Below the pieces are notes generated by a model that saw nothing but the letters and a program-made list of their open reading frames with translations, was not told the origin of the DNA and did no database searches. Positions 26,262 through 35,160 of a stretch of 64,000 nt of DNA are shown piece after piece; the first letter of the stretch is position 1, and every line of letters starts with the position of its first letter. The translations under genes and the position numbers were made by a program. Source of the DNA: Algoriphagus oliviformis (GTDB lineage: Bacteria > Bacteroidota > Bacteroidia > Cytophagales > Cyclobacteriaceae); NCBI RefSeq assembly GCF_017254915.1, contig NZ_JAFKCT010000002.1:248001-312000 (forward strand), read 5' to 3'.

Positions 26262-29200
26262 ATGAGCAGTAAAGGAAGGAATTTGTTGATGGGGATTTTC
26301 TTGGCGTGGAGCCTGTGCTTCCAGTCCTTGAAGGCCCAGTCCCACCTGGATGAGTTGGTTTTTCGCAGCTTGGACGAGGATTTGGGCCTGTCCAGCTCCA
26401 ATGTGCTCGCCATCCTTCGCGATCCCAATGGGATGATGTGGTATGGCACGGCTTTCGGCCTCTATCGCTACGACGGCACCCGCGTCAAGGCTTTTTTCAA
26501 CTCCGCAGATACCAGCTCTCTTTCACACAATTCCATTTCAAAACTGGCCATGGGCCCCGAAGGCAAGCTTTGGGTAAAAAATGTCAACGGAAGGTTTGAT
26601 GTCTACGACCCAAAGACCGGGAAATTCGCCCGAGGCACGCTCGGTTTTACCAAGCAATACAGCCTGGCCTCGGACTCCATCGGGATGGTCATGAAGGACC
26701 GGCAGGGGAGGTTTTGGTTTACCCATTCGGAAAAGGGCATCAGCATCTTTGACCCCGTCAAAAAGCAGACGGACTATCTCCGGGCCGGTGGCGGCAGTGG
26801 AAGCCTTTCTTCCAACAAAGTAGCGGCTGTGGCCGAGGCACCCGACGGGATGGTCTGGGCGGTGAACCAATCTGGATTCATCGAACTGATCGATCCCAAT
26901 CGGCTGATTGTGACGAAAACCCTGAGGCTTCCGACTGGGAAAATCCCCGAGTTGGCCAGCTATGAGCTGGTGCTCGACTCAGAGGGAGACGCTTGGATCT
27001 TTGACCCCGAGCGGGACTTGGGCGTGTTTTGGGTGGACGGCTTAAGTCATGAAGTCGCTGTGTGCCGGGAAAACGAGGGCTTGCTCCGATTGAACAACAA
27101 CATGGTCAAGGCCGTGGTGGAGGCCCAAAAGGGCCAAATCTGGCTCGGCACCGACCACGGAGGGATCAATTCGATTGACAAGGAAAAACGAATCGTCCGC
27201 TTTTTTGACAAAGAAGGGAGCCCTGAGTCGGCCATGCCGCATAGTGTGGTCTATGCGCTGTACAAAGACCCAGAGGATATCATCTGGGTGGGGACGCATA
27301 AGAAGGGCGTGTCCTATTACCACAAAGGCCTGCTGCGCTTTTCCCATGTGCGGAAGAATTTCTCCGAAGCCAATTCCCTTCCTTTCAGCGATATCAACGC
27401 TTTTGCCGAGGACAGCCTGGGCAACCTTTACATCGGTACCAACGGAGGCGGGCTGATCTACCACAACAGAAAGAACAACACCTATCGCCAGTACCGCCAC
27501 GAGCCCAGCGATCCCAAAAGCCTCACTGGCGACGTGATCGTGGATCTGATGATCGACCACGCGGGGATTCTTTGGATTGGGACTTATCTGAACGGCCTGG
27601 GCAAGTTTGATGGCAAGAGCTTTACCAATTTTGCACTGTCCGAGGAAGCTATAGGCGGGATCGCCGGCCCCAACATCTGGAAGCTTTTTGAGGACAGCAA
27701 GCACCGCATCTGGATCGGAACGCTGAGGTCGGGCATGTCGATGCTCGAGCCGGATCGGAAGACTTTCCACAACTATCCCGCAGGAAGCGAGCCTTTTCTC
27801 CCCCACAATCAATACATCACTGGCTTTGCAGAGGACCGGGCGGGCAATATCTGGGTGGCGGGCGGCACTGGGCTGAACGTGATCAACTTCGACAAAAAGA
27901 CCAGCGCGTACTATTCAGAGGCCCAAGACAAGGGACTCAAGGAGTCCAGCACCACCGAACTCTTTGCCGACGCAGAAGGAGTGGTCTGGCTGAACACCCA
28001 AAACGGTCTCCACTATTTCGATGCGCAGGACAGTGTGTTTGTACACTATGGACAGGAGGAGGGGCTGCCTACCGGCTACCTCGTGGACGTGCTGGACGAC
28101 GAGCAGGGCAATCTGTGGATCAGCACGCAGGCGGGACTTTCCTACGCCCAAGTCAACCGCCGGACTAGGCCTTTTGAGATCGTGTTCCAAAACTTTGACC
28201 AAAAGGACGGCCTGCAGGCTGCGCTTTTTAACAAGAACTCTGCGATCAAAACTCAAAATGGCGAGTTCCTCTTCGGTGGACCCAATGGCTATAACATATT
28301 CCGCTCGGAGAATTTTGCCTTTGAGCAAAACAACCCTCCGGTGGTCTTCACCGAATTGCAGCTTTTCAACAATACGGTGGAGGTAGGGGATGAGCTCGGG
28401 AACCGGGTGTTGCTCAGCCAAACCCTCGAAAACACCGACAAGCTGGTGCTGAAGCATGACGAGAACATGTTCAGCATCGGTTTTAGCGCACTCAATTTTC
28501 TTTATCCTGAAAAAAACAAATACCGCTACAAGCTGCTTGGCTTCAATGAGGACTGGATCTACCTAAACGACGACCTGGCCAAGGTCTCCTTTACCAACCT
28601 GGATCCCGGCAACTATACGCTGGTGGTGCAGCCCGGCACCGTGCTGGAGGGCTGGAGCAAGGAGGAGTACAAGCTCGACATCGTGATCGAGGCTCCCTTT
28701 TGGAAGACTCCTTTGGCTTATTTTATTTACCTCCTGCTGATAGCGGCAGTGGTGTACTTCTTCCGAAATCAACTCCTCAATCGGCAAAAGGAGAAGTTTG
28801 AGCGGGAAAATGCCCTGCGGGAGGCCAAGCGGGTGCAGGAGCTGGACAGGTTGAAGACCAAGTTTTTCACCAATCTGAGCCATGAGTTTCGTACGCCGCT
28901 CTCCCTGATCCTGACGCCGACGGAACATCTAATCTCCAGCTCCGGAGACTCTGTGCTGACGGGCCAATACAAGATCATCCAACGCAACGCCCGCCGGCTC
29001 CTCAAGCTGATCAACCAGCTTCTCGACGTAAAAAACGTGGACAAAGGTGCCTTGGCCTTCCACCCGGCGGAGGGTGATATCGTGCAGTTCGTGAGGGAAT
29101 GCATCGCGGATTTCAAGGAGCTGTCCGAAAACCAGCACATCCATCTCCACTTCGAGACCCGAATGGAGTCCTTGCAGGCGATTTTTGACGCGGACAAGCT

Positions 29201-30359
29201 GGAGAAGATCATTTTCAATCTCCTCTCCAACGCCTTTAAGTTTACCCCTGAGGATGGAAGCATCCAGGTCACCTTGGAGATGCTGTCCGAGCATGAAGAC
29301 AAAGGCGTGCTTTCTCTGGCCGTGTCGGATACTGGAGTCGGGATTTCCCCTGAGGACAAAGAGCGGGTTTTCGACCGCTTCTTCACCACCGAGGGGCATG
29401 GCCAGCAGCTGAATCAGGGAAGTGGAATCGGCCTCGCGCTCGCCCAGGATTTTGCCAAGATCATGGGTGGGCAGATCGACTTGGAAAGCAAGCTGGGAAA
29501 GGGCTCGGTCTTTACGCTCACCCTGCCGGTTGGCCTGATACTGCCCGAGGAAGGGGAGGAGGGCTCCGCTATGGAAGGGGACTTCTCCAAGACCGAGAAA
29601 GACAGCATCCTGATCGTGGAAGACCATCGTGAGTTTAGAAACTACCTCAAAGACTGCCTCTCCGACTCCTACCACGTGCTGACCGCCGCCAATGGAGCCC
29701 AGGCCTGGGAGATTGCGCAGGAGCAGATTCCGGATCTGGTGATCTCCGACTGGATGATGCCGGTGATGGATGGAAAGGAGCTTTGCCAAAAAATCAAGGG
29801 CGACATCCGTACCTCCCATATTCCGGTCATCCTCCTCACAGCCAAGAAGTCCGAGGAAAACCTACTCCGTGGATTGGACAGTGGCTGCAACCTCTACCTA
29901 ACCAAGCCATTCAACCTCGAAGTGCTGCAGCTGAGCGTGAAAAATCTCCTGCGGGAAAGAAGCCTAGTGCAAGAGCAAAACCGCCAGAAAATCCAGATCA
30001 ACGCCTCTGAGGTCGAGGTGGTGTCTATGGACGATCAGTTGATCCAGAAGGCCGTGGCGCTGGTGGAGCGACACATCAAGGATGAGCAGCTCTCGGTGGA
30101 GTTTTTGAGCTCTGAGCTGGCCATGAGCAGGGTGCAGCTTTACAAAAAGCTACAGTCACTGACGGGCAAGAGCCCGATCGAATTTATACGTCTCATCCGT
30201 CTGCAGCGCGCTTCGCAATTGCTGCTGAAAAGCCAGCTGAACATCAGCGAAGTGGCTTTCCAGGTGGGGTATAACAACGCCAAATATTTTTCAAGGCATT
30301 TCAAAGCCGAGTTTGGCTGCCTGCCCTCGGAGTATGCGGCCAAGTCGGTGGTGCAGTAG
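26262..30359 (+). CDS. Hybrid two-component system regulator (HTCS) of the polysaccharide locus
   Basis: The start at 26262 opens into a signal sequence (MSSKGRNLLMGIFLAWSLCFQSLKAQ), giving 1365 residues. In order: two periplasmic seven-bladed beta-propellers of two-component-regulator repeats (about 35-690; IWVGTHKKGV, LWIGTYLNGLG, IWIGTLRSGMSM), a Y_Y_Y domain (about 745-815), a membrane helix near 825, HisKA (SHEFRTPLSLI, near 873), a HATPase domain (GSGIGLALAQ near 1060), a receiver (phospho-Asp in SDWMMPVMDG near 1162) and a C-terminal AraC-type DNA-binding domain (about 1265-1360). HTCS proteins sense oligosaccharides and activate susCD loci. It lies directly upstream of the GH5 and SusC genes, whose upstream regions share a candidate target site. 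Confidence 0.95.
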   Translation: MSSKGRNLLMGIFLAWSLCFQSLKAQSHLDELVFRSLDEDLGLSSSNVLAILRDPNGMMWYGTAFGLYRYDGTRVKAFFNSADTSSLSHNSISKLAMGPEGKLWVKNVNGRFDVYDPKTGKFARGTLGFTKQYSLASDSIGMVMKDRQGRFWFTHSEKGISIFDPVKKQTDYLRAGGGSGSLSSNKVAAVAEAPDGMVWAVNQSGFIELIDPNRLIVTKTLRLPTGKIPELASYELVLDSEGDAWIFDPERDLGVFWVDGLSHEVAVCRENEGLLRLNNNMVKAVVEAQKGQIWLGTDHGGINSIDKEKRIVRFFDKEGSPESAMPHSVVYALYKDPEDIIWVGTHKKGVSYYHKGLLRFSHVRKNFSEANSLPFSDINAFAEDSLGNLYIGTNGGGLIYHNRKNNTYRQYRHEPSDPKSLTGDVIVDLMIDHAGILWIGTYLNGLGKFDGKSFTNFALSEEAIGGIAGPNIWKLFEDSKHRIWIGTLRSGMSMLEPDRKTFHNYPAGSEPFLPHNQYITGFAEDRAGNIWVAGGTGLNVINFDKKTSAYYSEAQDKGLKESSTTELFADAEGVVWLNTQNGLHYFDAQDSVFVHYGQEEGLPTGYLVDVLDDEQGNLWISTQAGLSYAQVNRRTRPFEIVFQNFDQKDGLQAALFNKNSAIKTQNGEFLFGGPNGYNIFRSENFAFEQNNPPVVFTELQLFNNTVEVGDELGNRVLLSQTLENTDKLVLKHDENMFSIGFSALNFLYPEKNKYRYKLLGFNEDWIYLNDDLAKVSFTNLDPGNYTLVVQPGTVLEGWSKEEYKLDIVIEAPFWKTPLAYFIYLLLIAAVVYFFRNQLLNRQKEKFERENALREAKRVQELDRLKTKFFTNLSHEFRTPLSLILTPTEHLISSSGDSVLTGQYKIIQRNARRLLKLINQLLDVKNVDKGALAFHPAEGDIVQFVRECIADFKELSENQHIHLHFETRMESLQAIFDADKLEKIIFNLLSNAFKFTPEDGSIQVTLEMLSEHEDKGVLSLAVSDTGVGISPEDKERVFDRFFTTEGHGQQLNQGSGIGLALAQDFAKIMGGQIDLESKLGKGSVFTLTLPVGLILPEEGEEGSAMEGDFSKTEKDSILIVEDHREFRNYLKDCLSDSYHVLTAANGAQAWEIAQEQIPDLVISDWMMPVMDGKELCQKIKGDIRTSHIPVILLTAKKSEENLLRGLDSGCNLYLTKPFNLEVLQLSVKNLLRERSLVQEQNRQKIQINASEVEVVSMDDQLIQKAVALVERHIKDEQLSVEFLSSELAMSRVQLYKKLQSLTGKSPIEFIRLIRLQRASQLLLKSQLNISEVAFQVGYNNAKYFSRHFKAEFGCLPSEYAAKSVVQ

Positions 30360-30433
30360 CCTTGCCTTTTTTCATGTGCTAGACGGCAGGATGTCTGGGT
30401 GTAACTGAGCGTCTGCCTCCCGTTTTACTTTCA

Positions 30434-30490
30434 ATACCCCAATCCGAAACAATCGATACCCTCCTCGGGCTAGGGAATGGGCTATACTTG
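30434..30490 (+). promoter_or_regulatory. Candidate HTCS operator and promoter of the GH5 gene
   Basis: ATACCCC (30434-30440) and ATACCCT (30456-30462) form a direct repeat about two helical turns apart, with AAACA between them. A -7-like box, TATACTTG (30483-30490, 7 of 8 to TAnnTTTG), starts 49 bp after the first repeat. The same layout precedes susC. No -33 TTG is seen, as expected of an activated promoter. Confidence 0.6.
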
Positions 30491-30514
30491 CCCGTCAATT
30501 AACCTAACCCAATC

Positions 30515-31498
30515 ATGAAACCTATTTTGATCGCTTTGATCGGTCTGCTGATGGCCTGTACCGAAGCCTCTGAGCCTGCTGCCGCCACCCCGACCCCCGA
30601 GCCAGAGACATCCACCCAGCAATTCTTTGGCCCCCTAAGTGTCCGCGCCGGACAGCTGAGCGACCGGGATGGGAAACCCGTCATGCTCAGAGGAGTCAGC
30701 TTTGGCTGGCACAATTGGTGGCCGAGGTTTTACAACCGGTCGGCTGTCGCTTGGCTCAAGAAGGACTGGAACGTCAACATCGTCCGTGCGTCCATGGGCA
30801 TTGATCCGGATGGAGCTTACTTGGACAAGCCTGAGCTGGCTTTGGAAAAAATCAAAGCCGTCGTGGACGCCGCCATCGCAGAGGATGTCTATGTGATCAT
30901 CGACTGGCACAGCCACGACATCTACCTGGAAGAAGCCAAAGCCTTTTTTGCGGATATAGCACAAACCTACGGGGATCATCCCCATGTGATCTATGAGCTT
31001 TTCAACGAGCCAGACCAGGAGTCTTGGGAAGAGGTGAAAGCCTACAGCGAAGCGCTGATCGCCGAAATCCGAAAATATGACGAGGACAACATCATCCTGG
31101 TAGGTTCGCCCACGTGGAGTCAGGACTTGCATCTCGTCGCGCAAAATCCCATTCGAAACCAGCAAAACCTGATGTATGTGCTGCACTTCTATGCCGCCAC
31201 GCACAAGGACTACCTGCGGACGAGAGCCGATGCGGCGATGCGTGCGGGCATCCCGGTTTTTGTGTCTGAGTGCGCGGGCATGGAGGCCAGCGGTGACGGC
31301 CCCATAGACCAAGCCTCATGGAAGGCTTGGCTAAACTGGATGGAGGCCAAAAAAATCAGCTGGATCGCCTGGTCGGTTGCCGACAAGGACGAGACCTGCT
31401 CCATGCTGCTCCCGGACGCGGCGTCCACAGGGAACTGGACGGAGCAGCAGCTGAAGCCTTGGGGCCAACTCGTACGGACTACCTTGAGGAGTAAATAG
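30515..31498 (+). CDS. Glycoside hydrolase family 5 endoglucanase, lipoprotein
   Basis: The 327-residue protein has a lipoprotein signal with lipobox LLMAC (Cys 15), a Pro/Thr linker, and a TIM-barrel GH5 domain of the subfamily 2 (endo-beta-1,4-glucanase) type. The acid/base Glu is in YELFNEPDQESW near residue 168 and the nucleophile Glu in PVFVSECAGME near 250; GVSFGWHNWWPRF and SWIAWSVADKDETCSML are characteristic. It should cut beta-1,4-glucan chains at the cell surface. It stands between the HTCS gene and susC, and its upstream region shares a candidate HTCS site with susC. Confidence 0.92.
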   Translation: MKPILIALIGLLMACTEASEPAAATPTPEPETSTQQFFGPLSVRAGQLSDRDGKPVMLRGVSFGWHNWWPRFYNRSAVAWLKKDWNVNIVRASMGIDPDGAYLDKPELALEKIKAVVDAAIAEDVYVIIDWHSHDIYLEEAKAFFADIAQTYGDHPHVIYELFNEPDQESWEEVKAYSEALIAEIRKYDEDNIILVGSPTWSQDLHLVAQNPIRNQQNLMYVLHFYAATHKDYLRTRADAAMRAGIPVFVSECAGMEASGDGPIDQASWKAWLNWMEAKKISWIAWSVADKDETCSMLLPDAASTGNWTEQQLKPWGQLVRTTLRSK

Positions 31499-31684
31499 GC
31501 GGCGTCTGGGCCAAAACGTCAGCGACTTGTGTGCTTGGCATCGGGATTTCCCTTTTGCGAGAGCTTCGAAAGCCGGGGTGCTTTGCAAAGAAGTCGGGTT
31601 TTTCTGAAAAAAGATTCGCGAAAGCACTCTCCAAAAACCTCGAAATCCTTTCAAATAGGCGGTTTTCTCGCTGGTTAACATTTG

Positions 31685-31741
31685 ATACCCCAATTGAAAA
31701 CATTTGTACACCCTTATAAAATAAGCCTTCAACTACATTTA
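31685..31741 (+). promoter_or_regulatory. Candidate HTCS operator and promoter of the susC operon
   Basis: ATACCCC (31685-31691) and ACACCCT (31708-31714) repeat the layout found before GH5, again with AAACA between. TACATTTA (31734-31741, 7 of 8 to TAnnTTTG) starts 49 bp after the first repeat, the same distance as at GH5. Confidence 0.6.
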
Positions 31742-31987
31742 TTCGGATCAAAGCAATAAACCCAATTACCTCGATCCCTCCTTTGATTTTGTCTGCTCTT
31801 GCTGTGCAGACCGGACTCGCCCGACGTCCGTGACAAGGAGGAAAACCCGATGGAATCTTGGGTTTGGCGCTGCGATTTTTTCTAACCAAAACCAACGCAG
31901 TGAAAAAACAACAGACACACTCTCGCTTAAGGAAGCTTCCTTTTCCTTCTCTTGCCTATTATCCAATTTCCAACAATTAAACCCTTA
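31742..31987 (+). other. Long 5' leader of the susC operon
   Basis: If transcription starts just after the -7 box at 31734, about 240 nt of leader precede susC. It holds no convincing gene. Two small hairpins are visible: CGGAC/GTCCG (31812-31816, 31826-31830) and AAACCC/GGGTTT (31843-31848, 31860-31865). Confidence 0.45.
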
Positions 31988-34900
31988 ATGATGAAAAAAC
32001 TATTACCGCTATGGCTGATGCTTTTGGTAGGTGTGGTTCAAGCCCAGGTGACCGTGCGAGGCACGATCAAGTCAGCGGGCGACGGACTGGGCCTGCCGGG
32101 AGTTACGGTTTTGGTCAAAGGAACCACTACCGGTATAGCCTCCAACGGAGATGGCACCTATTCCATCTCAGTGCCCAATTCCAATGCTGTGCTGGTGTAC
32201 AGCTTTATTGGATTTAAGTCCCAGGAGATTTTGGTCGGCAACCAGTCGGTCATCGACGTCAACCTGGAGGAAGACATGTCCTCGCTGGATGAAGTGGTGG
32301 TCGTGGGATACGGTACCATGAAAAAGCGCGACATGTCCAGTGCCCAGGTATCCGTGAGTTCCGAGGATATCGAGCGGACCGTCAATACCACCGTAGAGCA
32401 AGCCCTCCAAGGTCGTGCTGCAGGTGTCTATGTGACGCAAAACACCGGAGCTCCAGGAGGTGGTATCTCGGTCAACATCCGCGGGGTGAACTCCATCGGT
32501 GGCACCAACGAACCGCTGTATGTCATCGACGGGGTACAAATCCAACCCCAGACCGTCTCCTACGGCAACACCTCCAGCACCAATCCGCTGGCAGGGCTCA
32601 ACCCGAGCGACATCGAGTCAATGGAAGTACTCCAAGGCCCATCCGCGACGGCGATCTATGGCTCCAGAGGAACCAACGGAGTCATCATGATCACCACCAA
32701 GCGTGGCAAGGCCGGGATGACCAAGATCAGCTACAACTACCTCTACAGCTTGCAGGACAAGCCGGACAACCTGGACGTGATGTCGCTGAACCAATACGCC
32801 ACCATGGTCAATGAGATCAACGAAATCACTGGCGGTACTCCTCCGGCGGCATTCCTTGATCCAAGCCTGCTGGGTGAGGGAACCAACTGGCAGGACGCGC
32901 TCTTCAAGACTGCCGGGCTGAACAAGCACACCCTGACGCTCTCGGGAGGCAATGAAGCAACCCAGTTTTACATCGCTGGTGAATACTTCAATCAGGAAGG
33001 CGTGGCGATAGGTTCGTCTTTTGACCGCTACTCGCTCCGTACCAACATCGACAACCAGACCAGAAAGTGGCTGAAAATCGGCCTGAACATGCAGCTCTTC
33101 CATACCGACGAGCAGCTGGCTACCGGTAGTTCGGATGTGATCAACAACGCGATCCAGATGGCGCCAAACATCCCCGTGACCAATCCTGACGGTTCTTGGG
33201 GCGGTGCCGACCCGATCAACGGTTCGAGCTTGCAGTTCACTCCGCCCAACCCAATTGCCTTGGCAAACCTCCTTGACAGAAACTACATCAGAAGGGGAGC
33301 CATGGGTGGCTTCAACGTGGAAATCGGCATCATCGAAGGCCTGAAATTCCGCACCATGCTCAACGGAAACGTGAGCTACAACAACGGCCACTTCTTCACG
33401 CCTACCTATACTCTCGGGTCTGTGACCAATGACGTGAACAGCCTGAGCAAAAACACCGACAACAGCTTTGGCTGGAACTGGAGCCAGATCCTGACCTACA
33501 ACAAGGTCTGGGGCAAGCATGCACTCGACGTGATGGCCAGCCATGAGGCTCAAGCCAACAAATACGAGTTTATGAACGCGGGAAGGGTGAACTTCCCTTC
33601 CAACGAACTTCCTGAGCTGGGCCTTGGCTCTGCGACCGGAGCGACCAACAGCGGAGGCGCGGGCCACTGGGCGATGGAGTCCTTTTTTGGCCGTGCCAAC
33701 TATACCTTCAATGAGAAGTACATCATCCTCGGTGCGTTCAGAGCCGATGGTTCAGCCAACTTTGGCCCCGAAAACCGTTGGGGATATTTCCCGTCCATGT
33801 CTGCGGCATGGAGGATTTCCGAAGAGACTTTCCTGGAAAACGCCACCTGGATGGACGAGCTGAAGCTGCGCTTTGAGACCGGACTCACCGGTAACCAGGG
33901 CAACGCCAACGCAATCTTTGCCCCGCTGAGCTCCCCGAGTATCCCGACTCCATGGGGTGGTGGCTTCCTGGTGTCCCGCTTTGGCAACCCATCATTGAAG
34001 TGGGAGGAAACGTCTACGATCAACTTCGGCTTTAACCTGAACATGTTCAACAATAGAGTTCAGGTCGAGGCGGATTACTATGTGAAAAAGACCGACAACC
34101 TGCTCCTGCCAAACCCACTGCCTTGGTACATGGGTACGTCTGCGGAAGGTAGCATCGGCACGCCTACAGTAAACATCGGAGCACTGGAAAACCGTGGCTA
34201 CGGCATAACGATCAATACCGTGAACATCGACAACCGCGCCAGCGGATTCTCTTGGACTTCCAACTTCAACTTCTCCGGCTTCAAAACCGAGGTGACGAAG
34301 TTTTTCTCCGAGACCGCCTTCATCGACCGCACCGCTTGGTACATGAACAACTTCACGCAGCGTGCGATCCCTGGGCAAGCTCCTTGGCTATTCTACGGCT
34401 ATAAGTACGACGGCCTGTATCAGTCCATCGAAGAGGTGGAATCCAGTGCCCGTCCAGTGGACAACACCGGCGCACCGCTTCCGGTAGGTTCTGACGGAGT
34501 CTATGTCGGTGACATCAAGTACGTCGATATCAACGAAGATGGGGTGATCGACGAGCGCGACCAGACCTTCATCGGCAACCCTTGGCCTAAGTTTACCTTC
34601 GGTACCACCCAGCAGTTTTCCTACAAAAACTTCACGCTGGATGTCCTCCTGACCGGCTCCTTTGGAAACGATATCTACAACTACAACAGATACTATAACA
34701 CCAACCCGAACAACGTGAACCTAGGCAGAAACATGCTGCTGGAGACTTACGACTACGCCCGCATCGAGATGGATGAGTCCGGCAATCCTTTCCTGGTAAA
34801 TCCTGAGACGGATATTCCAAGAATCACGGTGACCGACCTGAATGGCAACGGAACCAGACTTTCTGACAAGTTTGTGGAGGATGGCAGCTATGTGCGGGTG

Positions 34901-35146
34901 AAAAACATCCAGCTGGCCTACGCTTTCCCTGCCGAGCTGATCGGCAAGCAGAAGGCTATCCAAGGAGCCAGACTTTCCTTTGGCGTGCAGAATGCCTTCA
35001 CTTTCACGAAGTACAAGGGATACGATCCTGAAGTAGGTGCCTATGTGGGCAACAACGTCTCCGCTGCCAACCAGCTGATCGGGGTGGACTACGGCAGATA
35101 TCCATTGACCAGAATGTACACGTTCAGCCTGGGCATTGACTTCTAA
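31988..35146 (+). CDS. susC: SusC/RagA-family TonB-linked outer-membrane transporter
   Basis: The start is the ATGATG at 31988, leading to a signal peptide (MMKKLLPLWLMLLVGVVQAQ). The 1052-residue product has a carboxypeptidase-D-like domain (about 20-100), a plug with the SusC signature SLDEVVVVGYGTMKKRDMSSAQV near 105, GRAAGVYVTQNTGAPGG near 150 and YGSRGTNGVIMITTK near 225, then a large barrel ending in MYTFSLGIDF. SusC proteins import oligosaccharides as a complex with the SusD lipoprotein encoded 14 bp downstream. The likely ligand is an oligosaccharide made by the GH5 enzyme. Confidence 0.95.
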   Translation: MMKKLLPLWLMLLVGVVQAQVTVRGTIKSAGDGLGLPGVTVLVKGTTTGIASNGDGTYSISVPNSNAVLVYSFIGFKSQEILVGNQSVIDVNLEEDMSSLDEVVVVGYGTMKKRDMSSAQVSVSSEDIERTVNTTVEQALQGRAAGVYVTQNTGAPGGGISVNIRGVNSIGGTNEPLYVIDGVQIQPQTVSYGNTSSTNPLAGLNPSDIESMEVLQGPSATAIYGSRGTNGVIMITTKRGKAGMTKISYNYLYSLQDKPDNLDVMSLNQYATMVNEINEITGGTPPAAFLDPSLLGEGTNWQDALFKTAGLNKHTLTLSGGNEATQFYIAGEYFNQEGVAIGSSFDRYSLRTNIDNQTRKWLKIGLNMQLFHTDEQLATGSSDVINNAIQMAPNIPVTNPDGSWGGADPINGSSLQFTPPNPIALANLLDRNYIRRGAMGGFNVEIGIIEGLKFRTMLNGNVSYNNGHFFTPTYTLGSVTNDVNSLSKNTDNSFGWNWSQILTYNKVWGKHALDVMASHEAQANKYEFMNAGRVNFPSNELPELGLGSATGATNSGGAGHWAMESFFGRANYTFNEKYIILGAFRADGSANFGPENRWGYFPSMSAAWRISEETFLENATWMDELKLRFETGLTGNQGNANAIFAPLSSPSIPTPWGGGFLVSRFGNPSLKWEETSTINFGFNLNMFNNRVQVEADYYVKKTDNLLLPNPLPWYMGTSAEGSIGTPTVNIGALENRGYGITINTVNIDNRASGFSWTSNFNFSGFKTEVTKFFSETAFIDRTAWYMNNFTQRAIPGQAPWLFYGYKYDGLYQSIEEVESSARPVDNTGAPLPVGSDGVYVGDIKYVDINEDGVIDERDQTFIGNPWPKFTFGTTQQFSYKNFTLDVLLTGSFGNDIYNYNRYYNTNPNNVNLGRNMLLETYDYARIEMDESGNPFLVNPETDIPRITVTDLNGNGTRLSDKFVEDGSYVRVKNIQLAYAFPAELIGKQKAIQGARLSFGVQNAFTFTKYKGYDPEVGAYVGNNVSAANQLIGVDYGRYPLTRMYTFSLGIDF

Positions 35147-35160
35147 TCCGACAGACAACT

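Noticed and set aside
26189-26449. An N-terminal extension of the metallopeptidase overlapping the HTCS 5' end
   Set aside because: The extension has no protein character and the zinc ribbon begins at MKLFDCANC, an evident start.
31530-31966. Short frames on both strands in the susC upstream region
   Set aside because: They cover the candidate operator and leader, lack motifs and fit no family.
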